Source of the DNA: Sphingobium sp. JS3065
Lineage (GTDB): Bacteria; Pseudomonadota; Alphaproteobacteria; Sphingomonadales; Sphingomonadaceae
DNA: 64,000 bases
Reading direction: 5' to 3'
Assembly (NCBI RefSeq): GCF_026427355.1
Contig: NZ_CP102664.1
Location: forward strand, 1,612,001 to 1,676,000
Part shown: positions 1 to 8,525 of the stretch, in pieces
How the letters are laid out: each line of letters opens with the position of its first letter
How positions within the stretch are numbered: the first letter of the stretch is position 1
The notes under the pieces: generated by a model
What the model was told of the DNA's origin: nothing
Database searches by the model: none
The model's input: the letters and a program-made list of their open reading frames with translations, nothing else
Program-made: the position numbers and the translations under genes

Positions 1-1809
1 CCCGTCATCTTCATCGCCGGTTGCGAGTAGCCGGCGGGCGGTCTCCAGGATGTCGCCTTCGCCGGTTGCAGCAAGGCAGACAAGGATTCCCGCCAAACCG
101 AGGGGGCTTTCCGGGCACAGTTCCGCGATGCGCTGGCGGACTTCCGGACTGCACCCCTGCATGAGCTGACCGATTCCGGTTTCGCTATCGATCTCGACGA
201 GAATGTGCGCAATGGCCCGCTCGGTTGGATCCAGCCGATCGGCAAAGATGCGTGCGGGCGCGAACTCCGGATCGATATCCTTAGAGGAAGCGCGGTCTAG
301 ATCGAGCACCAGCTCCAATCTGCGAGCCGGTGTCATTTTGTCGAGCAGGCCCACGAGAAGATCGGTGCCATTAGGCGGCGAGGCAATGAACGAAAGCTTG
401 GCGAGCGTGGTGCGCAGGCCCTTGTTGCCGACGTCCGTTCTCGACAAAGCCGCTTCGAGTTCAGGCCGCAGCTCGTCATGCCAGTTCTTCTCGATCAATG
501 ACCAGACAGGCGGCAAGGCCCGATCATCCGCGTGCTTGAGCAGGATCTGAAGATAGGGTGCCGAGAAATTCCCGCGCGCATTGCTCTGAGCAGAGGCAAG
601 TGCATAGACCATCGCTGCGCCGTGTTTGTGCCCCTCCAGCCAGTCCCACCCCTCCGCCGCCAGGCGTGAAAGGGCTACCGCTTTGAGGCCCGCGTCAGCG
701 GTATAGTAACGCTCGCCGGGCTCCTCGAGAATGCGATCAGCGCCAATCGCGTCAACCTCGTGTTCGCGAGCGCGTCGTTGTTCGTTGTTGGCGTAGCTCT
801 CGAACCAGCGGTCCACCTCATTTTCGGCCTTGATGAAGGTGTCGATGACGAAATCATAACCAGGCCCTCCCGGCGCGACGGCGCCGGCAACAATTGTGCC
901 GATGTTATCACCCGGCGACTGCAAACTGGCGAGCGTTTCTACGGCAGCGCCGAAAGCGCCGCCAAGGTCATGGCTGAACAAGCCCGCGAACGAGAGAAAG
1001 TCCTCCTCATAGTCGCCGTCGATAAAGGGCAACACACCGCGAATGAAGGTTTGCAGCAGGCTGCCGGTTCTTGGATCCTTCCGGAAGCGCTCGATCTCTT
1101 CGGCTGACAGTTCCGGGGGCATCCAGGTTTGGCCCGGCCAAGCACCCTTTGCGCGCGGAGGAAGACGCATGAGATATTCGCTAAATTGACGCGGCGTGAA
1201 ATCGGGGGACGCCAATTGCGATAGGTCCGCGAAGGCACGTTCGAACGACCCGCTGCCGGCGGGAGCCGTCACTCGGGCGGCGAGAGCCGCGTCGAGGCCT
1301 GCCTGAGCCGAAGCGGCAAGCTCGATCTCGACCGCCTCCAAATTGGATGCCGCGCGAACGATCTCTACCGCGCCACGCGATGCCCAGCCATCGGCGCCGC
1401 CAGCGATCGTCAGAAGCGTCTCGGCGAGCGCGGTCAACACAGCCTCAGTCTCGGCACGGTTCGTGGCGAGCGCCAAACGCAAACCTTCCTCGACCCGCGG
1501 GTGCTGGAGCCTGATGGAATCGTCGCCGATCCGAAGATTGCGGCCAGCACCGAGGAAGTCGATAAACCCTTCGACATGGGGTTTCTGACCGTGGGTGTTC
1601 CGCAAAATCCGGAGCACGCGACGAAGGTCGGCCAGGTCAAAGGAGCCGGACGACCTCATCAGACCCCAGAGGACCGCTGCGCAAGCAACACCGTCCTCGC
1701 CCCAACCCAGCACCTGGTCGCGAATGACGGAGGAGATTGCCTCAATCGAGGAAGCATCGAGGATTTCATAGACCGACCGCGGGCTCTCCTCCTTCTCGCG
1801 AGGCAGTGC
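1..1809 (-). pseudogene. C-terminal part of a STAND-like NTPase gene, cut off by an IS and by the window edge
   Basis: This is an open minus-strand frame of about 600 codons running from the insertion sequence to the window edge without a stop. It has no start of its own and is the continuation of the 5' fragment at 3028-4392. Removing the IS and one copy of the GTGC target duplication joins the two fragments in frame, giving ...RFLAAL-PREKEES... This part is helical, rich in Leu, Ala and Glu, and has no catalytic motif I recognise. In nuclease-STAND proteins the C-terminal half is usually a repeat-type sensor, so that is the inferred role here. The gene is inactive as an intact protein. The true C-terminus lies outside the window. 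Confidence 0.75.
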
Positions 1810-1840
1810 TGGACTTGTAACGGATTTGCGCCGGTCACCT
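1810..1840 (+). repeat. IS left terminal inverted repeat
   Basis: A 31-bp repeat matching the reverse complement of 3008-3038 with two mismatches. The outermost bases TGGACTTGTAACGG are identical at both ends. The flanking GTGC (1806-1809) is the left copy of the target duplication. Confidence 0.88.
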
Positions 1841-1874
1841 GAGCGATTAGAGTTCGCAACAGGAGACCGACGAG

Positions 1875-2147
1875 ATGATCAAACACACAGAAGAGTTCAA
1901 GCAGGAGGCGGTGCGGATTGCGCTGACCAGCGGGTTACCCCGCGACCGGGTTGCATCGGATTTGGGGATAGGGAAGTCGACGCTGGGCAAGTGGGTGTCA
2001 CAGTATCGGCCATCTGACCTGGTGGCAGCGCCGCAGGCAGATTTGGCGCGTGAGAATGAACGCCTTCGCCTTGAGAACCGTGTGCTGCGGGAGGAGAGGG
2101 AAGTGCTAAAAAAGGCCACGCAGTTCTTCGCGAGCCAAAGGCCGTGA
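1875..2147 (+). CDS. IS3-family transposase OrfA
   Basis: A 90-residue OrfA carrying the N-terminal helix-turn-helix that binds the IS ends (about residues 5-50, with the motif GLPRDRVASDLGIGKSTL). A Leu/Glu/Arg-rich coiled coil follows (about residues 58-80, LARENERLRLENRVLREE), as used for OrfA-OrfAB oligomerisation. An A6G slippery run lies at 2108-2114, and the -1 frame is open from there into orfB. A fused OrfAB transposase can therefore be made by programmed -1 frameshifting. The stop overlaps the first codon of orfB. Confidence 0.92.
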   Translation: MIKHTEEFKQEAVRIALTSGLPRDRVASDLGIGKSTLGKWVSQYRPSDLVAAPQADLARENERLRLENRVLREEREVLKKATQFFASQRP

Positions 2148-3001
2148 AGTTTGCGTTTGTGCATAGCTGGCGTCACCGTTGGCCCGTTGAACTGCTCTGC
2201 CGTGTCATGCTTGTCAGTGAGCGCGGCTATCGTTCCTGGCGCTCGCGACCGATCAGTCGGCGGGAGCGGACGGATATGAAAGTGCTGGCACATATCAGGG
2301 AACAGTACAGCCTCAGCCTCGGTAGCTATGGTCGTCCGAGGATGACCATGGAACTCAAAGAGGTTGGGCTCGACGTTGGTGAGCGCCGGGTCGGGCGGCT
2401 GATGAAGATCAACGGGATCAAGCCGGTCCGCACGCGCAAGCACAAGGTCACGACCGATAGCCACCATCGCCTGGGGGTCGCAGCGAACTGGCTGGACGGC
2501 GACTTCGCCGCCGATGCGCCCAACCGTAAGTGGGCGGGCGACATCACCTATATCTGGACCTCAGAAGGCTGGCTCTACCTTGCCGTCATTCTCGACCTGC
2601 ATAGCCGACGTGTCGTTGGTTGGGCTGTCAGTGACAGGATGAAGAAAGACTTGGCGATCAGGGCGCTGGATATGGCGGTGCGCCTGCGCCAGCCTACCGA
2701 GGGCTGCCTTTTCCATTCGGATCGCGGCAGCCAATATTGTTCTTATGACTACCAGAAAAAGCTGCAGGCCTACGGCCTGCGTCCATCGATGAGCGGCAAG
2801 GGTAATTGCTACGACAATGCCTCCGTCGAGACATTCTTCAAATCCCTGAAGGCGGAACTCATCTGGCGGCAGAGCTGGCCGACACGGCGTCAGGCAGAAG
2901 CCGCCATCTTTCAGTATATCAATGGCTTCTACAACACCCGTCGCCGACATTCATATCTGGGCGGCATCAGCCCGCTCGCGTTCGAAGCCAAGGTGGCATA
3001 A
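2144..3001 (+). CDS. IS3-family transposase OrfB (DDE catalytic subunit)
   Basis: A 285-residue retroviral-integrase-type catalytic domain. The DDE triad is visible as Asp in WAGDITYI, Asp in FHSDRGSQY and Glu in NASVETFFKSLK. The C-terminus carries the usual YNTRRRHSYLGGISP signature of IS3 OrfB. The GTG start at 2144 overlaps the orfA stop by four bases, but the functional product is probably the frameshifted OrfAB fusion. The gene appears intact, so the element may still be active. Confidence 0.93.
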   Translation: MKFAFVHSWRHRWPVELLCRVMLVSERGYRSWRSRPISRRERTDMKVLAHIREQYSLSLGSYGRPRMTMELKEVGLDVGERRVGRLMKINGIKPVRTRKHKVTTDSHHRLGVAANWLDGDFAADAPNRKWAGDITYIWTSEGWLYLAVILDLHSRRVVGWAVSDRMKKDLAIRALDMAVRLRQPTEGCLFHSDRGSQYCSYDYQKKLQAYGLRPSMSGKGNCYDNASVETFFKSLKAELIWRQSWPTRRQAEAAIFQYINGFYNTRRRHSYLGGISPLAFEAKVA

Positions 3002-3007
3002 TGAGAT

Positions 3008-3038
3008 AGGTGACCGGCACAAAACCGTTACAAGTCCA
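3008..3038 (-). repeat. IS right terminal inverted repeat
   Basis: Reverse complement of the left end (1810-1840) with two mismatches. It is followed directly by GTGC at 3039-3042, the right copy of the target duplication. Confidence 0.88.
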
Positions 3039-4392
3039 GTGCCGCCAGAAAGCGCTCGATCTCATAGGGCCGACGAACCCGGCCCAGAACGACATCGCGA
3101 TGGGCGAGCGCCAAGGCGTGGGCATGTCCACTCAGATCGCCAACATGATTGTCGTAGATCAGCGCGCGTTGGTCGGCGGTATAGTCCTCGGGCTCTATCG
3201 CGATCGTGTAGGATTCGAGAGCCTCACCCGGCTCGCTTCGTTTGAAGATGTCGTACCGCGTCGTGATCAGGAACTTATGGGCATTATCGGCCATCCGGAA
3301 AAGACCCGGGAGTTTCGACGTCCACCGAGCGGCTTCGATCGATGGCGCCGAATCTCCCCAAGGATCCCTAAGGTAGATCAGCAATGGGCCCGGATCGGTG
3401 AGAGCGCTGTTCGCTTCGCCCGCATCCAGGACGGGGCGCTCAAGGAATGCTGGGCTCTGGCGCGCCAGCTTTGCCGCAAGGACATCCGCCGCAAGCGATT
3501 TACCGGTGCCGGACGGGCCAACGATGATCACGGCATGCGTGTCGCGAAGCGCTTGTTCAATGGAAAGGAAGGATCGAGGCGGCACGAACTGATCGTGACG
3601 CCGATGCGCGAGGCGTGAGCCACCATTGTCGATGATGTTGGCAAGGAGATTCGCCATCGTCCAGCGGCCGCCATGTTCGCCCCCTAGGCGTTTACGCACC
3701 GCGTCACGCATGTCCTCTAGGCATTTTAGCAGCTTCTGGGGCGGAACATTCCCGTGCCTGTCGAGAAGCTTGAAGATGCGGGATTCCAGCATCTCCATGG
3801 TGATCGTGTCGCAAATGCCGATACGCTTTCCCAAGGCGGCCTTTTCGGCGGCTGTCCGCGCGTTGCGGCAATAAGGTGGCAGGTCGCCGGGGTCGGGGAA
3901 CGACAGCAAAGCGATATTCTGATGCAGGCGCAGGCCTGATTCCAGCCCCTCATTGGTGATGAAGAGATATTTGGCGGTCGGGTCGGCGACCAACATATCG
4001 AGCGGGCGAACGCGAGGCGCCGGCCCCCTGGCCTTCCCTTTCGATTTGGTCGCAGCCTCTTTTCCCAGCAGGACGTCTGCGAAGGCCTTGGAGGTCCATG
4101 GCGAGGTGGTACGCGACTTGATCTGCATGATAAGGCGGGTGTCGCGCGTGGCGGTAGAAACGCCGAGCGAAACCAGGTTGGGATCCTTCAGCGTCGCCTC
4201 AGCGTCCTCATGGGACGGCGGTTCAATCTCAACTTCGTTACTCAGCCCCTTGGCGAGCATGATCTCGAGCGCAATCCAGATGGTGACATCGATCTGATAG
4301 TCGTAGGCCGCATAGCTCGGATTGCCAGCAGTGCCCCCGGACTCAGGACGTAGCGTTCCTCCGGCAGATTTTGTGCCGCTGCTAGGCGGCAC
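3028..4392 (-). pseudogene. N-terminal part of a nuclease-STAND-like NTPase (Avs-like), interrupted by the IS
   Basis: A 454-residue fragment whose stop codon is supplied by the IS end. Residues about 20-130 resemble a PD-(D/E)XK nuclease of the Cap4/DUF4297 type: an AAYDYQIDVTIW start, acidic EVEIEPPSHEDAE, then the core RLIMQIKSR. A P-loop GPSGTGKS lies at about residues 292-299, followed by LLIYLRDPWGD and FLITTRYDIF, which suit Walker B and sensor 1 of a STAND or AAA NTPase. This order (nuclease, NTPase, long C-terminus) is that of Avs-type phage sensors, so an anti-phage role is inferred. Its start overlaps the upstream gene by 11 bp. With the downstream fragment the intact protein would exceed 1050 residues. 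Confidence 0.7.
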
Positions 4393-5314
4393 GGTTGCTG
4401 GCTTTGAGTTGGAGATAGATGAAGGCGAACAGGCGAGTGAAGAGATAGTCGATCTGAAGGGCCGTCTCGAGCGGCTCCTGCCAGATTTCCGAGTGCCGGA
4501 TTCGATGGGTGTTGCCGATCTTGGTGAGCGCGTCCGCCTCGACGCTCAGGGTCGCACGCAGCTTGGATTCTGGCCGTGCGGCATAGTTCAACATGGCGTC
4601 GGCTGTGAGGCGTTTGTCATTGCCAGGCTCAAGCGTCTTGATGCGCTCAAAGGCATCCCAGAGTTTCTCCAGGCCATCGCTACGGTCCTCATGTTTGGGC
4701 GCGAAAATACGCAGGCGCGCCGTCTCGAGAAGACGATCCGTTTCCGCGTCGCCGGTCGCGAACCGCGCCTGCATCAGGGCGACGCGAAGCGCCGCCGGCA
4801 AAAGCCGCTGAATCCTACCCTCTGGCGTCATCTCGAAAGCGAGCCCGTTGCGCGCGAAGAGGCGATTCACATCAGCGATAAAGGCGGCGAGACCGGGATC
4901 GCGATCCCAGGCAAGGTGATAATGATCGAAAAAACCATGCCAGCTGCCTTCAACAGGTTGTCCAACCGCCCTCGCGCAGAATTCGAGAAGATCGAGGATG
5001 ACCGGCGTCTCCGGCAATTTGTTGGGACGCAGGGGCCACTCGATCTGCGGAACCTCGGCTTCGAGCATGAAGGCGAAGGCCGATCGGTCGCAGCCACAAG
5101 GGCGCTTCCCCGCGTCCGGACATGCCAACGGGAACCGATAACCGAAGGAGGCGTCGTCCAGACGGGTTTCGATCAGGCTATGAAGGCCGCCCCAAAGACG
5201 TTCATCGATCGATTCCGAGCCACGCGGCACAGCGCCGAATTCGCGATCTGTGAAATAGTCGTCAGTCATCATGGGCAATCGTGGTCTCGGTTCATTATCT
5301 CGTTTCGACGGCAT
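4382..5314 (-). CDS. Uncharacterised protein, possible abortive-infection (AbiJ/HEPN-like) partner
   Basis: A 310-residue protein I cannot assign firmly. The middle (FFDHYHLAWDRDPGLAAFI, then VNRLFARNGLAFEM) resembles the N-terminal domain of AbiJ-type abortive-infection proteins. The C-terminus (THRIRHSEIWQEP, then IDYLFTRLFAFIY) looks like a helical HEPN-like end. Its 3' end overlaps the start of the nuclease-NTPase gene by 11 bp, so the two are translationally coupled and probably worked as a pair. With the NTPase broken by the IS, this partner may be orphaned. No membrane segment or signal peptide is seen. Confidence 0.5.
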   Translation of the reverse strand: MPSKRDNEPRPRLPMMTDDYFTDREFGAVPRGSESIDERLWGGLHSLIETRLDDASFGYRFPLACPDAGKRPCGCDRSAFAFMLEAEVPQIEWPLRPNKLPETPVILDLLEFCARAVGQPVEGSWHGFFDHYHLAWDRDPGLAAFIADVNRLFARNGLAFEMTPEGRIQRLLPAALRVALMQARFATGDAETDRLLETARLRIFAPKHEDRSDGLEKLWDAFERIKTLEPGNDKRLTADAMLNYAARPESKLRATLSVEADALTKIGNTHRIRHSEIWQEPLETALQIDYLFTRLFAFIYLQLKASNRAA

Positions 5315-5504
5315 AGCTTATGTCGCTCACAGATTCACAGCGTGATGTCCGCAGCGTGGTCGACGGCGCACTCGTAGGATCACCCTTGCTTTCAATCCGC
5401 AGGGATCGGGAGGCCAACTGTTATCGTGAAGGCCCCATCGAGGCGCCGCGGCAAGATCGATACCAGAACATTGTGTTCCGGTCGGTGGAGAGGCACCTTG
5501 CGGC

Positions 5505-6416
5505 ATGACTTCAAACGACCCCCACCGTCATCATTATGTACCGCAATTCTATCTCAGCCAATTCGCATGCCATGATGATGAGAACAAAGTTACCACGCTG
5601 GCAGCCTATAACGGCGGTGACATCGTCGCCGAACGGAAGTCAATTTCCCGGATCGGATATGAAGAGAAGTTGCACGATTATGAGTTCAAAGGGGAAAAGC
5701 GGTCGATCGAAGGAACGATCAACGATCAGATCGAAACCCCGTTCACGCAGGGAAGCACATGGCGCAAAGTCACGTCTGGCCGCACGGCGGAGCTAGACGA
5801 AACCGACATTGAGCCGCTCTATGGGCTCATCCATCATCTTCAACGCCGCAATCTCGAGGCACTGCGTTTCATCGAGATGGAACAGGCGCGCATTCGACGC
5901 CACGGTTTCTCGGCTGACGACACTGAGGAAGAGCGCGCGATGCACGCTGCACTTGCCGCGCATCCCGATGCCGTCCGTGCCTTCTTTCACGAAGGAATTT
6001 TGCAGGAAGCACCCTATCTGGATGACGCTGCCGAGCTTGGCATGCTGGTCTATCGGACCGGGCTGCGGCTTCGAACATCGACCAACCCCGTCATTGCCAT
6101 TGGCTTGCCGGGCGAAGAAGCAGGACGCAAACGGGCTAATGGTGACGCTGCCCGAGCATGGTGGCTGCCGCTGACGCCTCACTGCGGCGTGGTGATGACC
6201 CTTGGGGCGTCGTTCACGGGCCATTCGAACGCAGCGATCCCGGACGACAGCGCCCAGGGACTCAACCGCCACTATCTGGTGCAACTTCTCCAAGCCCTGT
6301 CGGTGCGCTACGTTCTCGCCGAAGATCAGCACATTGAGAGCGATCTCAAATGGGCGGGTTACCGCATCGAAGTGCGGACAAATCAGGGTTTCAGATACCG
6401 CAAGCCGCGCGACTAG
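5505..6416 (+). CDS. DUF4238 domain protein
   Basis: A 303-residue protein opening with HRHHYVPQFYLSQFA, the hallmark of DUF4238, a family of unknown biochemistry. The His-rich start is the conserved feature. No transmembrane segment is evident. It is transcribed divergently from the nuclease-NTPase pair and overlaps the end of the convergent gene downstream by four bases. Members are often found among defence genes; here that is suggested only by the neighbours. The start is the first ATG giving the full HHYVPQFYL motif. Confidence 0.75.
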   Translation: MTSNDPHRHHYVPQFYLSQFACHDDENKVTTLAAYNGGDIVAERKSISRIGYEEKLHDYEFKGEKRSIEGTINDQIETPFTQGSTWRKVTSGRTAELDETDIEPLYGLIHHLQRRNLEALRFIEMEQARIRRHGFSADDTEEERAMHAALAAHPDAVRAFFHEGILQEAPYLDDAAELGMLVYRTGLRLRTSTNPVIAIGLPGEEAGRKRANGDAARAWWLPLTPHCGVVMTLGASFTGHSNAAIPDDSAQGLNRHYLVQLLQALSVRYVLAEDQHIESDLKWAGYRIEVRTNQGFRYRKPRD

Positions 6417-6856
6417 AGCCCGATCGAATCCACCCGCCCGTTCTCGCTTACGAACAGAAGGACGACGGCCAGCTTTGCCAGTCCACCGCGGGTTTCCTCG
6501 AAGAGGCGTCGATATCGAGGAAAATCCGGGAGCGCTATTGCGATAACGGCGGCCGGATGAGCCGTTTGAAGCCGCAGGGCTTTGAGCATTGCCTGCGCAT
6601 ACCAATGAGCAGCCTGGTTCGTGGGATTGGTCGGCTTTGTCTGGCCAGCTCTTCGTGGATCCCGATATGTCTTTGAGGGCCAGCCTTTGGCTTCCACATA
6701 TAATTCCACCGCTCCTCTGCTCGCGTGGACGTCGACACCTCGCTCCTTGGAGCGTGTGTCGGCCTTCGACCGGATGGACCAACCGCTGGCGAGCAGGAAC
6801 CTGGCCACTGCATCGGCAACATTTCCTTCCCAGAACCAGTCTTGGGTGACATCCAC
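6413..6856 (-). CDS. Small PD-(D/E)XK nuclease-like protein
   Basis: A 147-residue protein. The motif RGVDVHASRGAVELYVEAKGWP fits a restriction-endonuclease-like core: Asp in GVDV, then Glu-Ala-Lys in YVEAKGW, preceded by an EGNVADAVARFL helix carrying the first Glu. The family nicks or cuts DNA with bound Mg ions; no specificity can be inferred. It probably starts with GTG, since the ATG four bases inside is in another frame. It converges on the DUF4238 gene with a 4-bp overlap at the stops. Confidence 0.6.
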   Translation of the reverse strand: MDVTQDWFWEGNVADAVARFLLASGWSIRSKADTRSKERGVDVHASRGAVELYVEAKGWPSKTYRDPRRAGQTKPTNPTNQAAHWYAQAMLKALRLQTAHPAAVIAIALPDFPRYRRLFEETRGGLAKLAVVLLFVSENGRVDSIGL

Positions 6857-6939
6857 GTCGATTATCCTTGAGTCCTGCTGGCCGAATAGTCAGCCGACCC
6901 GCAATATGCCCGTAACACAAGAGCAAGAACAAGCAGCCC

Positions 6940-7968
6940 ATGGCCACCGAACCACCCGCGCAGTCCAGGATCTGGTCCTACAAGATCGACGAATGCGACG
7001 TAGAAGATCGTGACGCGCTGGTGCGGTTCCGGGCTCGTTCGGAGAGCTGGTCGGAGCTTTTACGAGGCGATCCCGCGCACTCGATATCATCCCAGTTCAA
7101 TGACATGCTCTGGCAGGACGCTGCCTGGCGTATGGCCAATGAAGCGCGGCGTTACGCCCAGGAAGATGGTCCCAATGCGTCCGTGGCGCCCATTCTCGGC
7201 GCCATGCTCGACCGTGGATATGTTGCAGGACAAGTGATTGCGATTGGTCGGCTGCTTGAGAAGTCAAATCCGCGACAGCCGCAGCGCGGCGTTGTGTCGC
7301 TACGTCGGATTGTAGACGAGATCCGCGCGGACAGAGATCTTTTCACTCGGGAGATCTTCGTTTGCCAGGATGGCTTGCCCTATGACTGGGAGAGTGCGCG
7401 CGAAAGAGACGTCGCAACGTGGATGACCAAGCACGACCCGAACGAAGGCGCGCAAATGCAGTGGCTACCGACCCAAGGGCCTGATGCGTGGATGACAGCG
7501 AAGCAGCAACACGAACTGTTCGACATATTGTCGGGAACAGGTTCGCAGGTGCGAACGCGCACGGATGATCTGGGCGACGCTGTGCTTGATGGGCTGGATA
7601 GCGTGCTCGGAGACCAGGTCTTCACGGACTTACTGGCTCTGAGGAACAAAACCATAGCGCATGCCGCAGACACGTTCTCGCGGGCGCAAGCGGCTGGTCT
7701 GAGACAGGGCCTCAATCTGGAAGAGTTTGCGCGCGCGCACTACCTCCTGCTCGGCGTACTGCAGGCAGTTTCAGCCTGCCTTCTTTATGGCGAGTGGCGA
7801 GGTAGCGCCGTCCCGGTCCCCCAACATGACCAGTTCGCCCATTTGGAAAGCGCGTTCGTGCCCGAGGGCCGCATGAAGGAGCTTCGGGCATACTGGCGCC
7901 AACATTGCGACGAGCGGGATGGCTGGCTTAGCACTGCTTATCATGAGGTGATACCGAAGGCCGAGTGA
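6940..7968 (+). CDS. AbiU2-like HEPN domain protein
   Basis: A 342-residue protein, helical and soluble. RNKTIAHA at about residues 236-243 fits the R-x(4-6)-H active-site motif of HEPN RNases, in the setting typical of the AbiU2 domain (a LADALL-like region before it, a helix after it). HEPN toxins cut RNA in abortive infection; whether this one does is inference. The rest (MLDRGYVAGQVIAIGRLLEK and RRIVDEIRADRDLFTREIF) is helical scaffold. It is divergent from the small nuclease gene, with 83 bp between them. Confidence 0.6.
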   Translation: MATEPPAQSRIWSYKIDECDVEDRDALVRFRARSESWSELLRGDPAHSISSQFNDMLWQDAAWRMANEARRYAQEDGPNASVAPILGAMLDRGYVAGQVIAIGRLLEKSNPRQPQRGVVSLRRIVDEIRADRDLFTREIFVCQDGLPYDWESARERDVATWMTKHDPNEGAQMQWLPTQGPDAWMTAKQQHELFDILSGTGSQVRTRTDDLGDAVLDGLDSVLGDQVFTDLLALRNKTIAHAADTFSRAQAAGLRQGLNLEEFARAHYLLLGVLQAVSACLLYGEWRGSAVPVPQHDQFAHLESAFVPEGRMKELRAYWRQHCDERDGWLSTAYHEVIPKAE

Positions 7969-8525
7969 CGGCAGATGCCTCTGATGCATACCTGATAGGT
8001 GCCATGACGAGGCGACGATATCGGAATGATGGCTGCGAAGGAACGAAAAGCTACCCAAAGCGGGCGCGCCGACGCTTCTCAAGACGCCGGCTGGCCCTGG
8101 CCGATCGGCAAGTCACCCGACCGGTTGCTCCTAGATTAGCGTTGACGGGCCCACATTAGCAATGGTCGAAAGTATCCGCGATCCTAAAGGCGTTGATGCG
8201 CAAGCAGCAGGCTATGCGTTGCCGCTGATACTCGCGCCTGAAGGTGGCACCACAACCACCTCGATATCCCATGCAGTACGAAGTGTTTCGAGCAGCATGA
8301 GGCTTTGATCGCCGAGCTGCTGCGCGGTCCGGATGCTCCGGCGGGAAGCAGCCAATTTCGCTGCCTCGCCGCCCCCGAGCACGGGATCGCTGTCGGCACC
8401 CCCAAAGTGAGAGCGGTGCCGATCTAAGGTTAAAGAGTGGAGTACCTCACCGCGACATGACGGGTCGGGCAGCAGTACAGAGCGCGACAGGCCGCCCTGA
8501 CGATCTTCGCCAGGGCGGCTTACTG
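7969..8525. other. 557-bp stretch without a convincing gene
   Basis: No frame here has the composition or start signals of the neighbours. A minus-strand frame of 105 codons (8529-8212) begins with GTG overlapping the czcA stop, but a strong hairpin at 8491-8519 lies inside it, so I do not call it. The stretch marks the join between the defence island and the metal locus. Confidence 0.5.
8491..8519 (-). terminator. Hairpin after the metal-efflux operon
   Basis: Perfect 9-bp arms (GCCGCCCTG and CAGGGCGGC) with an 11-base loop, 7 bp beyond the czcA stop in the direction of transcription. No clear T-run follows, so it may be a weak terminator or an mRNA 3'-end stabiliser. Confidence 0.5.

Larger units (their letters stand above)
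1810..3038 (+). mobile_element. IS3-family insertion sequence (1229 bp)
   Basis: The element is complete. Its ends are 31-bp inverted repeats with two mismatches, beginning TGGACTTGTAACGG. The target duplication GTGC is at 1806-1809 and 3039-3042. Inside are an orfA and an orfB in the -1 frame relative to orfA, as expected for IS3. A 4-bp duplication is typical of the IS407 group, although assignment to a group needs an ISfinder comparison. It sits inside the STAND NTPase gene and interrupts it. The exact duplication and intact open frames suggest a fairly recent insertion. Confidence 0.9.

Noticed and set aside
1813..3035. IS ends at TGTAACGG with a 3-bp target duplication
   Set aside because: The flanking ACT and AGT are not direct repeats. 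The inverted repeat extends outward to TGGACT, leaving GTGC as an exact 4-bp duplication.
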